Origin: Actinomycetes bacterium
GTDB taxonomy: Bacteria > Actinomycetota > Acidimicrobiia > Acidimicrobiales > RAAP-2
NCBI GenBank assembly: GCA_021778895.1
Contig: JAJYBR010000002.1
Span: 282,396-335,002, forward strand
Length of the DNA: 52,607 nt
Direction of reading: 5' to 3'
Positions 1 through 8,911 of this stretch are shown here, piece after piece (position 1 is the first letter of the stretch; every line of letters starts with the position of its first letter). A program made the position numbers and the translations under genes. The notes under the pieces were generated by a model. The model saw nothing but the letters and a program-made list of their open reading frames with translations. It was not told the DNA's origin and ran no database searches.

Positions 1-426
1 GCCACGCAGTCCTCGACGAGGGGGCCGTCTATTGCGCGTCGTGCGGCAGTGCGGTGGGGACTCCCGTCCCTGCGTTCGTCGAGCCCGAGCCCGTCGCCGA
101 TGCCGTTCCGGCATCGCTCGAGACCCCTGCGTTCGTCGAGCCCGAGCTCGTCGCCGATGCCGTTCCGGCATCGCTCGAGACCCCTGCGTCCACCAAGCCC
201 GAGCCCGGCACGCCATCTCTACGCCAGTGCGCGTCGTGCCACGCAGTCCTCGACGAGGGGGCCGTCTATTGCGCGTCGTGCGGCAGTGCGGTGGGGACTC
301 CCGTCCCTGCGTTCGTCGAGCCCGAGCCCGTCGCCGATGCCGTTCCGGCATCGCTCGAGACCCCTGCGTTCGTCGAGCCCGAGCTCGTCGCCGATGCCGT
401 TCCGGCATCGCTCGAGACCCCTGCGT
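1..426. repeat. 237-bp tandem repeat with nested 57-bp repeats, inside a coding region
   Basis: Bases 1-189 recur without a mismatch at 238-426, a period of 237 bp; the first copy is cut by the window edge. Each copy contains two 57-bp units (for example starting near 71 and 128) that encode a 19-residue Pro/Glu/Val/Ala-rich repeat. Both periods are multiples of three, so the reading frame is kept. Perfect identity points to recent duplication or ongoing slippage; assembly collapse or expansion is also possible. Confidence 0.93.
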
Positions 427-1310
427 TCGTCGAGATGCCTGCAGTTCCTCCACCTGCGTACACCGGGACATCAAATTCAGGCGCACAGTTTCAACAGAAT
501 CTGTCGTCAGATTGGCATGGATCCGATGGGGCCGTCGGTTATACAAGGTCGCCAAAGAGCGCGAAGGAAACTAGAGAGCATCGAAGTCGACGTCGCAGAT
601 CACGCTCGCTCATCGTCGGCTCCGCAGCAATAGCTGTCGTTGTGATCGCTGCCCTGTTGACCTTCAGCCTGGCTCAGCACAGAGCGGGAAAGAACTTGCT
701 GCTGTCAGGTGGATCCGCTACGCACACCACCCAAAGAGTCGGTAAATCATCAGCAGGATCTCCGAGCAGTACGACGATCACAGTCACGCGTCACAGATCC
801 GCCACCCACAAGAAGCGAAGCAAATCCCGATCTGTACATCCGTCAACGACGGTCGCAGCCAGTCCGACGACGAGCACGCCAGTCCAGCCAAAGTCTCCGG
901 TGACAACGACGACCTCCGCATCTTCGCGTCCAGTTAGCCGTTCCGTTTCAATAGACCGGCCCAACAGTCCGGGAACGTACAGGCGGGCACCCGTTGAGGT
1001 TCTCAGTGAGCGGAAACGGATATACCCATTCCTGAACAAGCTCATCAGCTATCTGGTAAATCGTTTGCCCTGGAGTCGATACTCGAAAGTGCTCCAAGGA
1101 TTGAGCACCGCGATGGCCGCCATCCAGTTGAATTCGATTCCCGGTCTGAGAACACCAAGTGGGACCCGGATGGTGTCGGCCTATTATGAAGCGCTCAATC
1201 CCCTGGCCGGGTGTGTCAGCTCCAGTCGCCGCTGTCCCTCGGATACGTGGTCAACAGAGGTGGAGAGACTTGTTCCACAGCTGATTCAAACTTACGATTC
1301 GTACCGCTAA
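3..1310 (+). CDS. Zinc-ribbon, repeat-rich single-pass membrane protein (5' partial)
   Basis: The frame is open from base 3, so the true start lies off the left edge. What is visible is a zinc ribbon of the CASC...CASC type seen twice, once per 237-bp repeat. Each ribbon is followed by 19-residue repeats (AFVEPE-VADAVPASLETP). Then come a basic stretch, one transmembrane helix encoded at about 606-672 and a Ser/Thr-rich linker. The C-terminal domain of roughly 110 residues, ending near YDSYR, is presumably outside the cell. Zinc ribbons followed by a Pro-rich linker and a membrane anchor are common in actinobacterial proteins of unknown role. Codon use is less GC-biased than in genes after 3.8 kb. 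No function is assigned. Confidence 0.8.
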   Translation, partial: HAVLDEGAVYCASCGSAVGTPVPAFVEPEPVADAVPASLETPAFVEPELVADAVPASLETPASTKPEPGTPSLRQCASCHAVLDEGAVYCASCGSAVGTPVPAFVEPEPVADAVPASLETPAFVEPELVADAVPASLETPAFVEMPAVPPPAYTGTSNSGAQFQQNLSSDWHGSDGAVGYTRSPKSAKETREHRSRRRRSRSLIVGSAAIAVVVIAALLTFSLAQHRAGKNLLLSGGSATHTTQRVGKSSAGSPSSTTITVTRHRSATHKKRSKSRSVHPSTTVAASPTTSTPVQPKSPVTTTTSASSRPVSRSVSIDRPNSPGTYRRAPVEVLSERKRIYPFLNKLISYLVNRLPWSRYSKVLQGLSTAMAAIQLNSIPGLRTPSGTRMVSAYYEALNPLAGCVSSSRRCPSDTWSTEVERLVPQLIQTYDSYR

Positions 1311-1326
1311 ACGGCAGAGTGAATGG

Positions 1327-2463
1327 ATGCAGGAGTACATGAGTTCAGTCGGACGTCCCACTTCCTTTGATGGCAGAAATAGGGTGCGAACGAGGCTCTT
1401 TATGTGCGGCCTCGTGCTGGGCCTGGCCGTGTTATCAGTGCCGGAACTGCGTGCCGGAGTCGCCGCCGCGTCGAGTCACGTCAGCCAGCAGTGCTCGGAA
1501 GTGCGGGAGAGCACATTCGGCGGTCGGCCAATTAGCGGCGACTACGGAAAGCGATCGAGTGTGTGCTTTCAGGTCACTGTCGGGGCCACCACGCCGTTGA
1601 TGCTGGCAGTCGAGGTCGGGGGCCAGTACGGCTATGTCGCCAAGGATGAATCCCGGGCCCGAATCACAAGCGCCGGAGGTGACGTGAGCCACTGCTCCGT
1701 GAACTGGTCGGATAATCAGTCGTGCTTGGTGAGCGGCCGGATCGACATCGTCGTGACTCGGGGCAGTTGGCCAACTTATGGATTTTGGCTCTACAACCTC
1801 ACGAAGAATTCTGGATGTGCGGAGACGGGTACGCCACGGCTGCGCCCGGCAGGGACCATCGGTAAGCCGAGGCTGATGGGGCAGGTGCTCTGCTACGGAG
1901 TCAACTCCTCCTCCGGGATGCAACTCGTGGAAGCCCTGTGGGCGTCGGGACCGTACCCAGGGGCTCCGCTTCTCGAAGGTGAGATGGTGAACACTGCGGG
2001 GCAGCGACTATGTCTCGTAGGGGTCAACGAGGTGTCGGGACTGGGTAATGCCTGCAGGGCCTCGGGACCGGTCAAAGTCCTGCTGACGGAGACCTTTGGG
2101 TATCAGCTTCTGACCTCCTATGCGTTTGACGTATTCAATGCCGCAAGTCCTCAAAGGTGTCGAGTGGTGAATGCCCAGTCAGGTGGCCGGTTCACGTGGA
2201 ATCCGTGGACGGCGAACGACCCTCTCTGCGTGCGAGTGGTTGGCAAGGGGAACTTCGAGATCACGACGACGACCTTTCCCGAGCTGTCGGTTCTAGATCC
2301 CGCGGGACGACTCGAAAATGGGGTCAACATTCCGTCCGGCTTCTTCCCGAAGCGCTGCTATCCCCTATGGGGGAAGGCGACGGTCCTGCTGCTCGACTCG
2401 TCCCCGTCGCCTACCCCTGGTCCCCAGCCGATGTCCGGTTCGATTGGCAGCTGTCCAACGTAG
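1327..2463 (+). CDS. Secreted Cys-repeat protein of unknown function
   Basis: This protein of 378 residues has a Sec-type signal peptide (hydrophobic core around residues 25-45, AxA-like cleavage near 47). The mature part contains three degenerate repeats of about 110 residues, marked by cysteines at 56/80/123/133, 164/189/229/243 and 278/301/344. The spacing of +24, +66 and +78 is nearly constant, which suggests three disulfide-bonded beta domains. It follows the zinc-ribbon gene by 16 bp on the same strand, so the two are probably co-transcribed. ATG codons at 1327 and 1339 are both possible starts; AGGAG at 1331-1335 sits too close to the second. No family is recognised. Confidence 0.7.
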   Translation: MQEYMSSVGRPTSFDGRNRVRTRLFMCGLVLGLAVLSVPELRAGVAAASSHVSQQCSEVRESTFGGRPISGDYGKRSSVCFQVTVGATTPLMLAVEVGGQYGYVAKDESRARITSAGGDVSHCSVNWSDNQSCLVSGRIDIVVTRGSWPTYGFWLYNLTKNSGCAETGTPRLRPAGTIGKPRLMGQVLCYGVNSSSGMQLVEALWASGPYPGAPLLEGEMVNTAGQRLCLVGVNEVSGLGNACRASGPVKVLLTETFGYQLLTSYAFDVFNAASPQRCRVVNAQSGGRFTWNPWTANDPLCVRVVGKGNFEITTTTFPELSVLDPAGRLENGVNIPSGFFPKRCYPLWGKATVLLLDSSPSPTPGPQPMSGSIGSCPT

Positions 2464-2757
2464 GACGGGCCAGCGAACTTCGCCGAGTGGACGATCAGGC
2501 ACCGAGGTGGAGGGAGCCGACCGGACTCCTTGCCCGAGGCCGTACCGGGTCCCCTGCGATGCCCCAGCGTCGTGACGCGGAAGGCAAAGACCAGCAGTGG
2601 CGCGAACGATGGAGGTCTTTAGGAGAGCGATCGAGTCTCTGCGACCCGGGCCCACCATCTCCTTCGCCGCAGCTCATCGTCGGTGCTCGCGGACGCTGGC
2701 GCTGGTGTGCGATGGGCCGATCACCTCGCGGTGCGGGCCCTGCTGGATCACCCTGTC

Positions 2758-3474
2758 CTACGCGCTCAAGTTTCGAAAGTAGGACTCGGGCTTGGTGGCC
2801 GTGTCGACAACCGCCCATACCCAGAGTGCGAAGAGGATGAAATCACCCACCACGACGGTTGCGAGGGCGGTCCCCACCACGGCTGCGGCCAGTCCAATCC
2901 AGAATCGCTTCCTGTTCCTCGCGTACGTGTACAGCCACGTCCAGAAAGTGAGGAAGACTGCGAGCAGCACCGCGGTCCTCTTGGTCTTACCGTATGAGGC
3001 GGCGGCACCACAGTCTGGACAGGTGACTGCCGCGCGCGAGAGGGGCGACCCGCACGACGTGCAGCGGCGATCAGGCGCCTTGATGTGGCCTAGTTTCCCA
3101 CGAGAATGCGCCCGTTCCTGTTTGGCAGAAGACCTCGGGGCGGATGTTGACTCAGCTGTGGCTGTGGCAATGCTCATGGTGCTCGCTAGCGCGGTACCGC
3201 ACCGCGTGCAAAAGGCTTGCGACGGCCTAATGAGTGAGCCGCATTCGTGGCACGCCAATGATTCCGGCGATGCGCCATCGTCGTTGCCTCCATTGACGCC
3301 CTCGAGGTCCTGCTCAGTGTCGAGAAGCTGGACGAGTGGGAGCGCTTGTTCGGCGGTACTCATCGCTGACGGAACGATGGCCACAGAGGCGGGAATTGAC
3401 TGCGGTGCCCCACATCTCATGCACGTGGATTCAGAGCCTTCCTGCTGCAGTCCACACTGAGTGCAGAATCGCAT
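2758..3474 (-). CDS. Triple zinc-ribbon protein with C-terminal membrane segments
   Basis: This 238-residue protein carries three successive zinc ribbons: CTQCG/CMRCG at the N-terminus, CHECG/CTRCG in the middle, and CTSCG/CPDCG near residue 140. The C-terminal 80 residues contain two hydrophobic helices with a short basic turn (YTYARNRKRFW), a layout common in small zinc-ribbon plus TM2-like membrane proteins. A GGGGAG ribosome-binding site lies just before the ATG. The gene converges on the secreted Cys-repeat gene, with about 295 bp between their ends in which no other gene is supported. A link to the other zinc-ribbon gene at the window start is likely but unproven. The function is unknown. 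Confidence 0.75.
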   Translation of the reverse strand: MRFCTQCGLQQEGSESTCMRCGAPQSIPASVAIVPSAMSTAEQALPLVQLLDTEQDLEGVNGGNDDGASPESLACHECGSLIRPSQAFCTRCGTALASTMSIATATAESTSAPRSSAKQERAHSRGKLGHIKAPDRRCTSCGSPLSRAAVTCPDCGAAASYGKTKRTAVLLAVFLTFWTWLYTYARNRKRFWIGLAAAVVGTALATVVVGDFILFALWVWAVVDTATKPESYFRNLSA

Positions 3475-3794
3475 AACTCCCCTTTTCGCGTTTGAAGAAG
3501 AATGATACAGAACTTGCCTGGCCGCGCGAAGGCTGTCACTCGTGTAGCCCAGTTGTCACCAGAGTGGCAGGCGATAAATACTCGACCGAACTCGCGCTGG
3601 CGTTGATAGTGCTGGATACTCCCGCGCGAGGAGGATTCCACTGACGCGAAGGGGATCCTCGCAAATTGCCCGGCGACGTCGCGCAGCAGGCGGGCGGCCC
3701 GCTGGGGGTCGCGTGTGCGCGTCGGGTCGAGGACTCGGCGGCCGGCGACGGGCCGTCAGCGTGTCAGGATGGGAGCCGGCAAGAGGAGGTGGTG
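3475..3794. other. 320-bp divergent intergenic region and composition boundary
   Basis: This spacer separates the A/T-richer accessory block (1-3.66 kb) from the GC-rich core starting at putA. It must hold the promoters of the zinc-ribbon gene (minus) and putA (plus). On the minus strand TATCAT near 3509-3514 could serve as a -10 for the zinc-ribbon gene. The right part (3679-3723) is one arm of a 45-nt inverted repeat whose partner lies inside putA. No small gene is convincing here. Confidence 0.5.
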
Positions 3795-4012
3795 GTGGGC
3801 GCGGATCCGATGCTGGACCTCCTGGTCGACGGGGCCACGACGGCCGCACAGGGGCTGGTGCAGGCCGCACCGGCGCGGCGGCGGGAGGTGGCCACGGCGC
3901 AGCGCGTGGCCCGCCTGCTGCGCGACGACCGCGCCCTCGGGGTCGTCTCGGCACTCACCGACGAGGTGATGCGCACACGCGATCCCCAGCGGGCCGCCCG
4001 CCTGCTGCGCGA
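3679..4012. repeat. 45-nt inverted repeat, arms 3679-3723 and 3968-4012
   Basis: The arm at 3679-3723 is the reverse complement of 3968-4012 with 43 of 45 positions matching (two G/A differences). The downstream arm is coding sequence near the 5' end of putA; the upstream arm lies before the likely start. The arms are 244 nt apart. It may be a real inverted duplication at an island boundary, a long-range RNA stem that could mask the putA start, or an assembly or amplification artefact. Confidence 0.85.
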
Positions 4013-7000
4013 GGCCGCTGCGGGCGCGGGGCGGCCCGGCTTCTCCCTCGTCGATCTCGTGGGACTGCGAGCCGTGGCCGGCTTGTCGGTCTCGGCGCCG
4101 GACACGGCATTGCGCCTCGTGCGCCGACGGGTGCGGGCACTGACGTCGGGTCTGATCCTCGACGCCGAGCCGGGCGCGCTGACCCGGCACCTGGCCCGGC
4201 GCCGGGCCCAGGGCTTGGGTGTGACGGTCAACGTCGTGGGTGAGGCGGTTCTCGGAGAGGCCCAGGCTGACCAGCATCTGGCCCACGTGGTGGCGACGAT
4301 GGCGCTCGACGGCGTCACGCACGTCGCGGTCAAGCTGTCCTCGGTGGTCAGCCAGCTGACGACCATCGACCACGAGGGATCGCAGCTGCGCGTCGCCTCG
4401 CGCCTGCGCACCCTCTTCGAGGCGGGTATGCGCCACGGGGTCACGATCACGCTGGACATGGAGGAGTTCCGGGACCTGCGTCTCACGCTGGACGCGTTCT
4501 GCGCCGTGCTTGACGAGCCGCGCTTCGCGAGCGTCGAGGCGGGCATCGTCCTCCAGGCGTACCTGCCCGAGTCGGCCGCCGCCCTCGAGGAGCTGGCGGC
4601 CTGGGCCGAGCGCCGCCACGCGCGCACCGGGGCGGGCGCCAAGGTGCGCCTGGTCAAGGGGGCCAACCTGGCCATGGAGCGGGTCGAGGCCGAGCTGCAC
4701 GGCTGGGTGCCGGCGCCGCTCGGCTCGAAGGCCGAGGTCGACGCGAACTACGTGGCGTTGCTCGACCACGCCATCGGACCCGAGCGCGCGCCGTTCCTGC
4801 GCGTCGGCGTGGCCAGCCACAACCTGTTCGACGTGTCGCTGGCGCTGGAGCTGGCGCGCCGGCGGGGCGTGCCCGGGCAGGTGGACGTGGAGATGCTCGA
4901 GGGCATGGCTCCCGGAGCCGCCGCCGCCCTGGCCGCCGCGGGCCACCGGGTGCTGCTGTACGCGCCGGTCGTGGACGACGACGACTTCGAGTCGGCCATC
5001 GCCTACCTGGCCCGCCGCTTCGACGAGAACACCGCGCCCGACAACTACCTGCGCTCGGCCTTCTCGATCGCCGAAGACCCCCGGACCTTCGAGCGCGAGC
5101 GTGAGCGCTTCGTCGCGTCGGTCGCCATGCGGGACGACGTCGACACGAGCCGGCACCGCCGGGCGCGGCCGCGCACATCGGGCTGGGCCAACGCCGCCGA
5201 CGGTGACCCGACGGACCCTGGCTACGTGGCCGCGGTCCGGGCCGCGCTCGATGCGGTGCTGGCCGACGACGACCGGCTGCTCGCCGGGGGAGCCGGGGGC
5301 GGGCCCTGGGTCGAGGGGCACGATCCCTCGAGCGGCCACCACTGGCTCCGCTACCGGGCAGCCACCATCGCCGACGTCGACGCCCGCGTCGCGCGGGCGC
5401 GTCAGGCGTCGCTGCGCTGGGCGGCCCGCAGCCCGGACGAGCGCCGGCGCCTGCTCGAGGCAGCGGCCGATGCGGTCGAGGCCCAGCGGGCCCACCTCAT
5501 CGCCCTGATGGCGCGCGAGGGCGGCAAGACGGTGGCCGAGGGCGACCCCGAGGTCTCCGAGGGCGTCGACTACCTGCGCTACTACGCCAGCACGGCGCCC
5601 GTGGGCGGCGAGCCCCTGGGCGTGGTCGCCGTCGTGCCGCCGTGGAACTTCCCGATGGCCATCCCCCTGGGTGGGGTCGCGGCCGCCCTGGCCGCCGGGA
5701 GCGCCGCGATCCTGAAGCCCGCCCCCGAGGCGGTGGCTGTGGGCGCCGCCCTGGTCGAGATCCTCCAGGGCGCGGGGCTCGACCCCGACCTGGTCAGCCT
5801 GGTGCTGGCCCGTGACGATGAGGCCGGGCAGCACCTGATCACCCACCCGGACGTGGACGCCGTGATCCTGACCGGCTCGTTCGACACGGCGGCGCTGTTC
5901 ACGCGCTGGCGCCCCGAGATCAACCTGCTGGCCGAGACCAGCGGCAAGAACGCGATGATCATCACGGCGTCGGCCGACCTCGACGCGGCGGTGCGGGACC
6001 TCGTGCACTCGGCGTTCTCCCACGCCGGCCAGAAGTGCAGCGCGGCCAGCCTGGCCATCGTGGACCCCGCCACGGCCGCCAGCCCGCGCTTCTGGGCCCA
6101 GCTGGTCGACGCGGTGTCGTCGCTGCGCGTGGGTGCCGCCTACGACCTGGGCTCGACGGTCGGGCCCATCATCCGTGCCCCGGAGGCGGCCCTGGCGCGC
6201 GCCTTCCAGCTCGAGCCCGGCGAGCGCTGGGTCGTCGAGCCGCGACGGCTCGAAGGTGCGGGCGAGCTCTACAGCCCCGGTGTGAAGGCGGGGATCGCCC
6301 CCGGCAGCTGGTCGCACCTGAACGAGTGGTTCGGCCCGGTGCTCGGCGTCATGGAGGCGCCCGACCTGGCCACCGCCATCGCTTGGCAGAACGCGATCCC
6401 CTACGGCCTCACCGGGGGTCTGCACTCGCTGGACACCCTCGAGTGCGAGCAGTGGATCGAACACGTGGCGGTCGGCAACGCCTACCTCAACCGCGGCATC
6501 ACCGGCGCGGTGGTGGGCCGCCAGCCCTTCGGGGGGTGGCGGCGCTCGAGCGTGGGCCCGACCGCCAAGGCCGGCGGGCGCAACTACCTGTCCGCGCTGC
6601 GGCGCTGGCCCGCCCTGAGCGACGTCGATGCGGCGGTCGACTCGCTGGAGACGTGGTTCGACAGCGAGGGGACGCAAGCCATCGAGATCGGCGGGCTGGC
6701 CTGCGAGCGCAACCTCCAGCGCTACCGGCGCCACACCCGGCCCATCGTCGTGCGCCTCGATCCCGACATCGACGGCTCGCACCTGCGCTGGTTGCGCGCG
6801 CTGAGCGCGCGCCTCGGCCTCAGCGTCGAGTACAGCGCGTCGGCACCCGTGCTCGAGGCGCCGGGAGCGACCGTCGAGGACGTGGCCGACCTGGTGGCGC
6901 GCCTCGGCGACGTCGCCCGCGTGCGCTGGCTGAGCCGCGAGACCCCGCCCGCCGCCGAGATCGTCGCGGCCGGGATCACCCTGGACCGGCGCGCCCTGGC

Positions 7001-7121
7001 CCAGGACGGGGCGATCGAGGGCCCGCGCTGGCTCTTGGAGCAGAGCCTGGCGCTCACCAGCCACCGCTTCGGTACCCTGGGCGCGGGTCCCCAGCCGCGC
7101 TGCCCGGGACTGGCTCCCTGA
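3795..7121 (+). CDS. putA: Bifunctional proline dehydrogenase / L-glutamate-gamma-semialdehyde dehydrogenase
   Basis: PutA oxidises proline to pyrroline-5-carboxylate with FAD, then oxidises glutamate semialdehyde to glutamate with NAD+. The protein has about 1108 residues. The proline dehydrogenase barrel covers roughly residues 40-440, with motifs KLSS, RLVKGANLAMER, DVEMLEGMAP and ENTAPDNYL. The aldehyde dehydrogenase domain covers about 480-950, with PPWNFP, LAETSGKN and catalytic Cys748 in GQKCSA. A C-terminal region of about 150 residues follows. Many actinobacteria split these activities into two genes, so fusion is noteworthy but not unique. GAGGAGG at 3783-3789 favours a GTG start at 3795 (3792 and ATG 3810 are alternatives); an upstream in-frame start at 3666 would run through the inverted repeat and is unlikely. 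Confidence 0.92.
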   Translation: MGADPMLDLLVDGATTAAQGLVQAAPARRREVATAQRVARLLRDDRALGVVSALTDEVMRTRDPQRAARLLREAAAGAGRPGFSLVDLVGLRAVAGLSVSAPDTALRLVRRRVRALTSGLILDAEPGALTRHLARRRAQGLGVTVNVVGEAVLGEAQADQHLAHVVATMALDGVTHVAVKLSSVVSQLTTIDHEGSQLRVASRLRTLFEAGMRHGVTITLDMEEFRDLRLTLDAFCAVLDEPRFASVEAGIVLQAYLPESAAALEELAAWAERRHARTGAGAKVRLVKGANLAMERVEAELHGWVPAPLGSKAEVDANYVALLDHAIGPERAPFLRVGVASHNLFDVSLALELARRRGVPGQVDVEMLEGMAPGAAAALAAAGHRVLLYAPVVDDDDFESAIAYLARRFDENTAPDNYLRSAFSIAEDPRTFERERERFVASVAMRDDVDTSRHRRARPRTSGWANAADGDPTDPGYVAAVRAALDAVLADDDRLLAGGAGGGPWVEGHDPSSGHHWLRYRAATIADVDARVARARQASLRWAARSPDERRRLLEAAADAVEAQRAHLIALMAREGGKTVAEGDPEVSEGVDYLRYYASTAPVGGEPLGVVAVVPPWNFPMAIPLGGVAAALAAGSAAILKPAPEAVAVGAALVEILQGAGLDPDLVSLVLARDDEAGQHLITHPDVDAVILTGSFDTAALFTRWRPEINLLAETSGKNAMIITASADLDAAVRDLVHSAFSHAGQKCSAASLAIVDPATAASPRFWAQLVDAVSSLRVGAAYDLGSTVGPIIRAPEAALARAFQLEPGERWVVEPRRLEGAGELYSPGVKAGIAPGSWSHLNEWFGPVLGVMEAPDLATAIAWQNAIPYGLTGGLHSLDTLECEQWIEHVAVGNAYLNRGITGAVVGRQPFGGWRRSSVGPTAKAGGRNYLSALRRWPALSDVDAAVDSLETWFDSEGTQAIEIGGLACERNLQRYRRHTRPIVVRLDPDIDGSHLRWLRALSARLGLSVEYSASAPVLEAPGATVEDVADLVARLGDVARVRWLSRETPPAAEIVAAGITLDRRALAQDGAIEGPRWLLEQSLALTSHRFGTLGAGPQPRCPGLAP

Positions 7122-7188
7122 GGGCTTTGGTAGGCTGGCGCGGCCGCGCCGGACACTTCCGCGGCTCACGGCGAGGAGAGGAGCCAGC

Positions 7189-8379
7189 GTGAAGGTCTTG
7201 GTGCTGGGCGGGGACGGATTCTGCGGGTGGCCGACATCACTCCACCTCTCGGACCTGGGCCACGACATCACGATCGTGGACAACCTGAGCCGCCGGGCCA
7301 TCGATCTCGAGCTCGAGGTCGAGTCCCTCACGCCGATCCGACCCATCGGTGAGCGTCTGCGGGCCTGGCACGAGGTCAGCGGCAAGGAGATCGGGTTCGT
7401 GCGCCTGGACCTGGCGCGCGAGTACGACCGCCTCGAGGCGCTGCTGCGCGAGACGCAGCCCGACGCCGTCGTCCACTTCGGCGAGCAACGCGCGGCGCCG
7501 TACTCCATGCGCAACATCGCGGCCAAGCGCTACACCGTCGACAACAACGTGCGCGGCACCCACAACCTGTTGGCCGCCATCTCCGAGACGGGCCAGGACA
7601 TCGCGCTGGTGCACCTGGGAACCATGGGGGTCTACGGCTACGGCTGGTCCGGCTCGGCCCCCATTCCCGAGGGCTACCTGACCGTCAAGGTCCCCACGCC
7701 CGACGGCGACATCGACCGCGAGATCCTGCACCCGGCCAACCCGGGCTCGGTCTACCACCTGACCAAGACGCTCGACCAGCTGATGTTCGCCTTCTACGCG
7801 GCCAATGACCAGGTGCGCGTCACCGACCTGCACCAGGGCATCGTGTGGGGCACCCAGACGCCCCAGACCATGCGCGACGAGCGCCTGATCAACCGGTTCG
7901 ACTACGACGGCGACTACGGCACGGTGCTCAACCGCTTCCTCATGCAGGCGGCGATCTCCCACCCGCTCACCGTCCACGGGACCGGTGGCCAGACGCGGGC
8001 CTTCATCCACATCCGCGACACGGTGCGCTGCGTGCAGATCGCCCTGGAGAACCCGCCCGAGCGCGGGGACCGCGTCAAGGTGTTCAACCAGGTCACTGAG
8101 ACGTACCGAGTGCGCGAGTTGGCCGAGCTCATCTCCTCCATGACCGGCGCGAAGGTGGCGAACCTGCCCAACCCGCGCCGCGAGGCGGTCGAGAACGACC
8201 TGAACGTCAGCCGTGACCAGTTCTTGGCCCTGGGGTTGAACCCGACGCTGCTCAGCGACGGCCTGCTCGAAGAGATCCGCGACGTGGCCGAGCGCTACCG
8301 CGACCGGGTCGACACCACCAAGATCATGGCCCGCTCGACGTGGCGCCGCGGGATGGAGACGTCGCCCGACCTGGTCTGA
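7189..8379 (+). CDS. sqdB: UDP-sulfoquinovose synthase
   Basis: This enzyme of the extended SDR family converts UDP-glucose plus sulfite to UDP-sulfoquinovose, the head-group donor for sulfolipid or for sulfonated glycans. The 396 residues show family features throughout: the NAD-binding GGDGFCGWP at the N-terminus, FGEQRAAPYSM, GTMGVYGY, the Tyr-x3-Lys in YHLTKT, NRFDYDGDYGT and the C-terminal YRDRVDTTKIM. The match to plant SQD1 and cyanobacterial SqdB runs end to end. A -10-like TAGGCT at 7131 and GAGGAGAGGAG before the GTG start indicate a short leadered transcript. No SqdX/SQD2 glycosyltransferase is adjacent, so the end product cannot be read from context. Confidence 0.9.
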   Translation: MKVLVLGGDGFCGWPTSLHLSDLGHDITIVDNLSRRAIDLELEVESLTPIRPIGERLRAWHEVSGKEIGFVRLDLAREYDRLEALLRETQPDAVVHFGEQRAAPYSMRNIAAKRYTVDNNVRGTHNLLAAISETGQDIALVHLGTMGVYGYGWSGSAPIPEGYLTVKVPTPDGDIDREILHPANPGSVYHLTKTLDQLMFAFYAANDQVRVTDLHQGIVWGTQTPQTMRDERLINRFDYDGDYGTVLNRFLMQAAISHPLTVHGTGGQTRAFIHIRDTVRCVQIALENPPERGDRVKVFNQVTETYRVRELAELISSMTGAKVANLPNPRREAVENDLNVSRDQFLALGLNPTLLSDGLLEEIRDVAERYRDRVDTTKIMARSTWRRGMETSPDLV

Positions 8380-8422
8380 GCCGGTGCCGCCGCCGCGAAC
8401 GGCGGCGTGTGAGACTCGGGAC

Positions 8423-8911
8423 ATGAGCACGCTCTACGAGTACGTCCGTCATCCCCGCGCGACCGAGTTGCGCTCGGGCCATCCCGTGCGCACGCGCGAC
8501 GAGCGGCGGCTGCACCACGAGAACCCCTTCGTGCGCCTCAACGCGCGCGTCGGCCTGCGGGTGACGCTGGTCGTGGGCACCATGTGGGCCGCCTACCTGT
8601 TCACGCTCCTGGCGCTGCTCGCCCTGCCGTCCGCCGTGCACCAGGGCGTCTACTACATCGTGGTGTGGCTCTCGAGCAGCTTCCTCCAGCTGGTGCTGCT
8701 GCCGGTGATCATCGTGGGCCAGAACATCCAGGCGAGCGCCGCGGACAAGCGGGCCGAGGAGACCTACAAGGACGCCGAGGCGGTGCTGCACGAGTCCGAG
8801 GAGATCCAGCACCACCTGGAGGCCCAGGACGCCGCCATCACGCGCATCGTCGAGGACCTGACGCGACTGCGCGAGCATCTGGGGATCGACGGGGCCCCCA
8901 GTGCGGGTTGA
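8423..8911 (+). CDS. Integral membrane protein with C-terminal coiled coil (DUF1003-like layout)
   Basis: The protein has 162 residues: a charged N-terminus, two transmembrane helices (roughly residues 43-65 and 73-100, ending in VGQNIQ), then a highly charged helix rich in Glu, Gln and His that should form a coiled coil (about 105-155). Two helices followed by QN and a charged tail resembles DUF1003 membrane proteins, but the match is only in layout. A -10-like GAGACT at 8411-8416 sits 6 nt before the ATG, fitting leaderless transcription. The function is unknown. The 3' end overlaps a possible small membrane protein. Confidence 0.7.
   Translation: MSTLYEYVRHPRATELRSGHPVRTRDERRLHHENPFVRLNARVGLRVTLVVGTMWAAYLFTLLALLALPSAVHQGVYYIVVWLSSSFLQLVLLPVIIVGQNIQASAADKRAEETYKDAEAVLHESEEIQHHLEAQDAAITRIVEDLTRLREHLGIDGAPSAG

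Noticed and set aside
1..426. CRISPR array
   Set aside because: The repeats are adjacent, in frame and protein-coding, with no unique spacers and no cas genes.
2464..2757. Additional gene between the two convergent accessory genes
   Set aside because: Short frames here lack start signals and recognisable composition, and the spacer is under 300 bp.
3756..7526. Very long antisense reading frame opposite putA and the start of sqdB
   Set aside because: It is a mirror of GC-rich coding DNA on the other strand, has Arg/Gly/Ala-biased sequence without domains, and conflicts with two clear enzymes.
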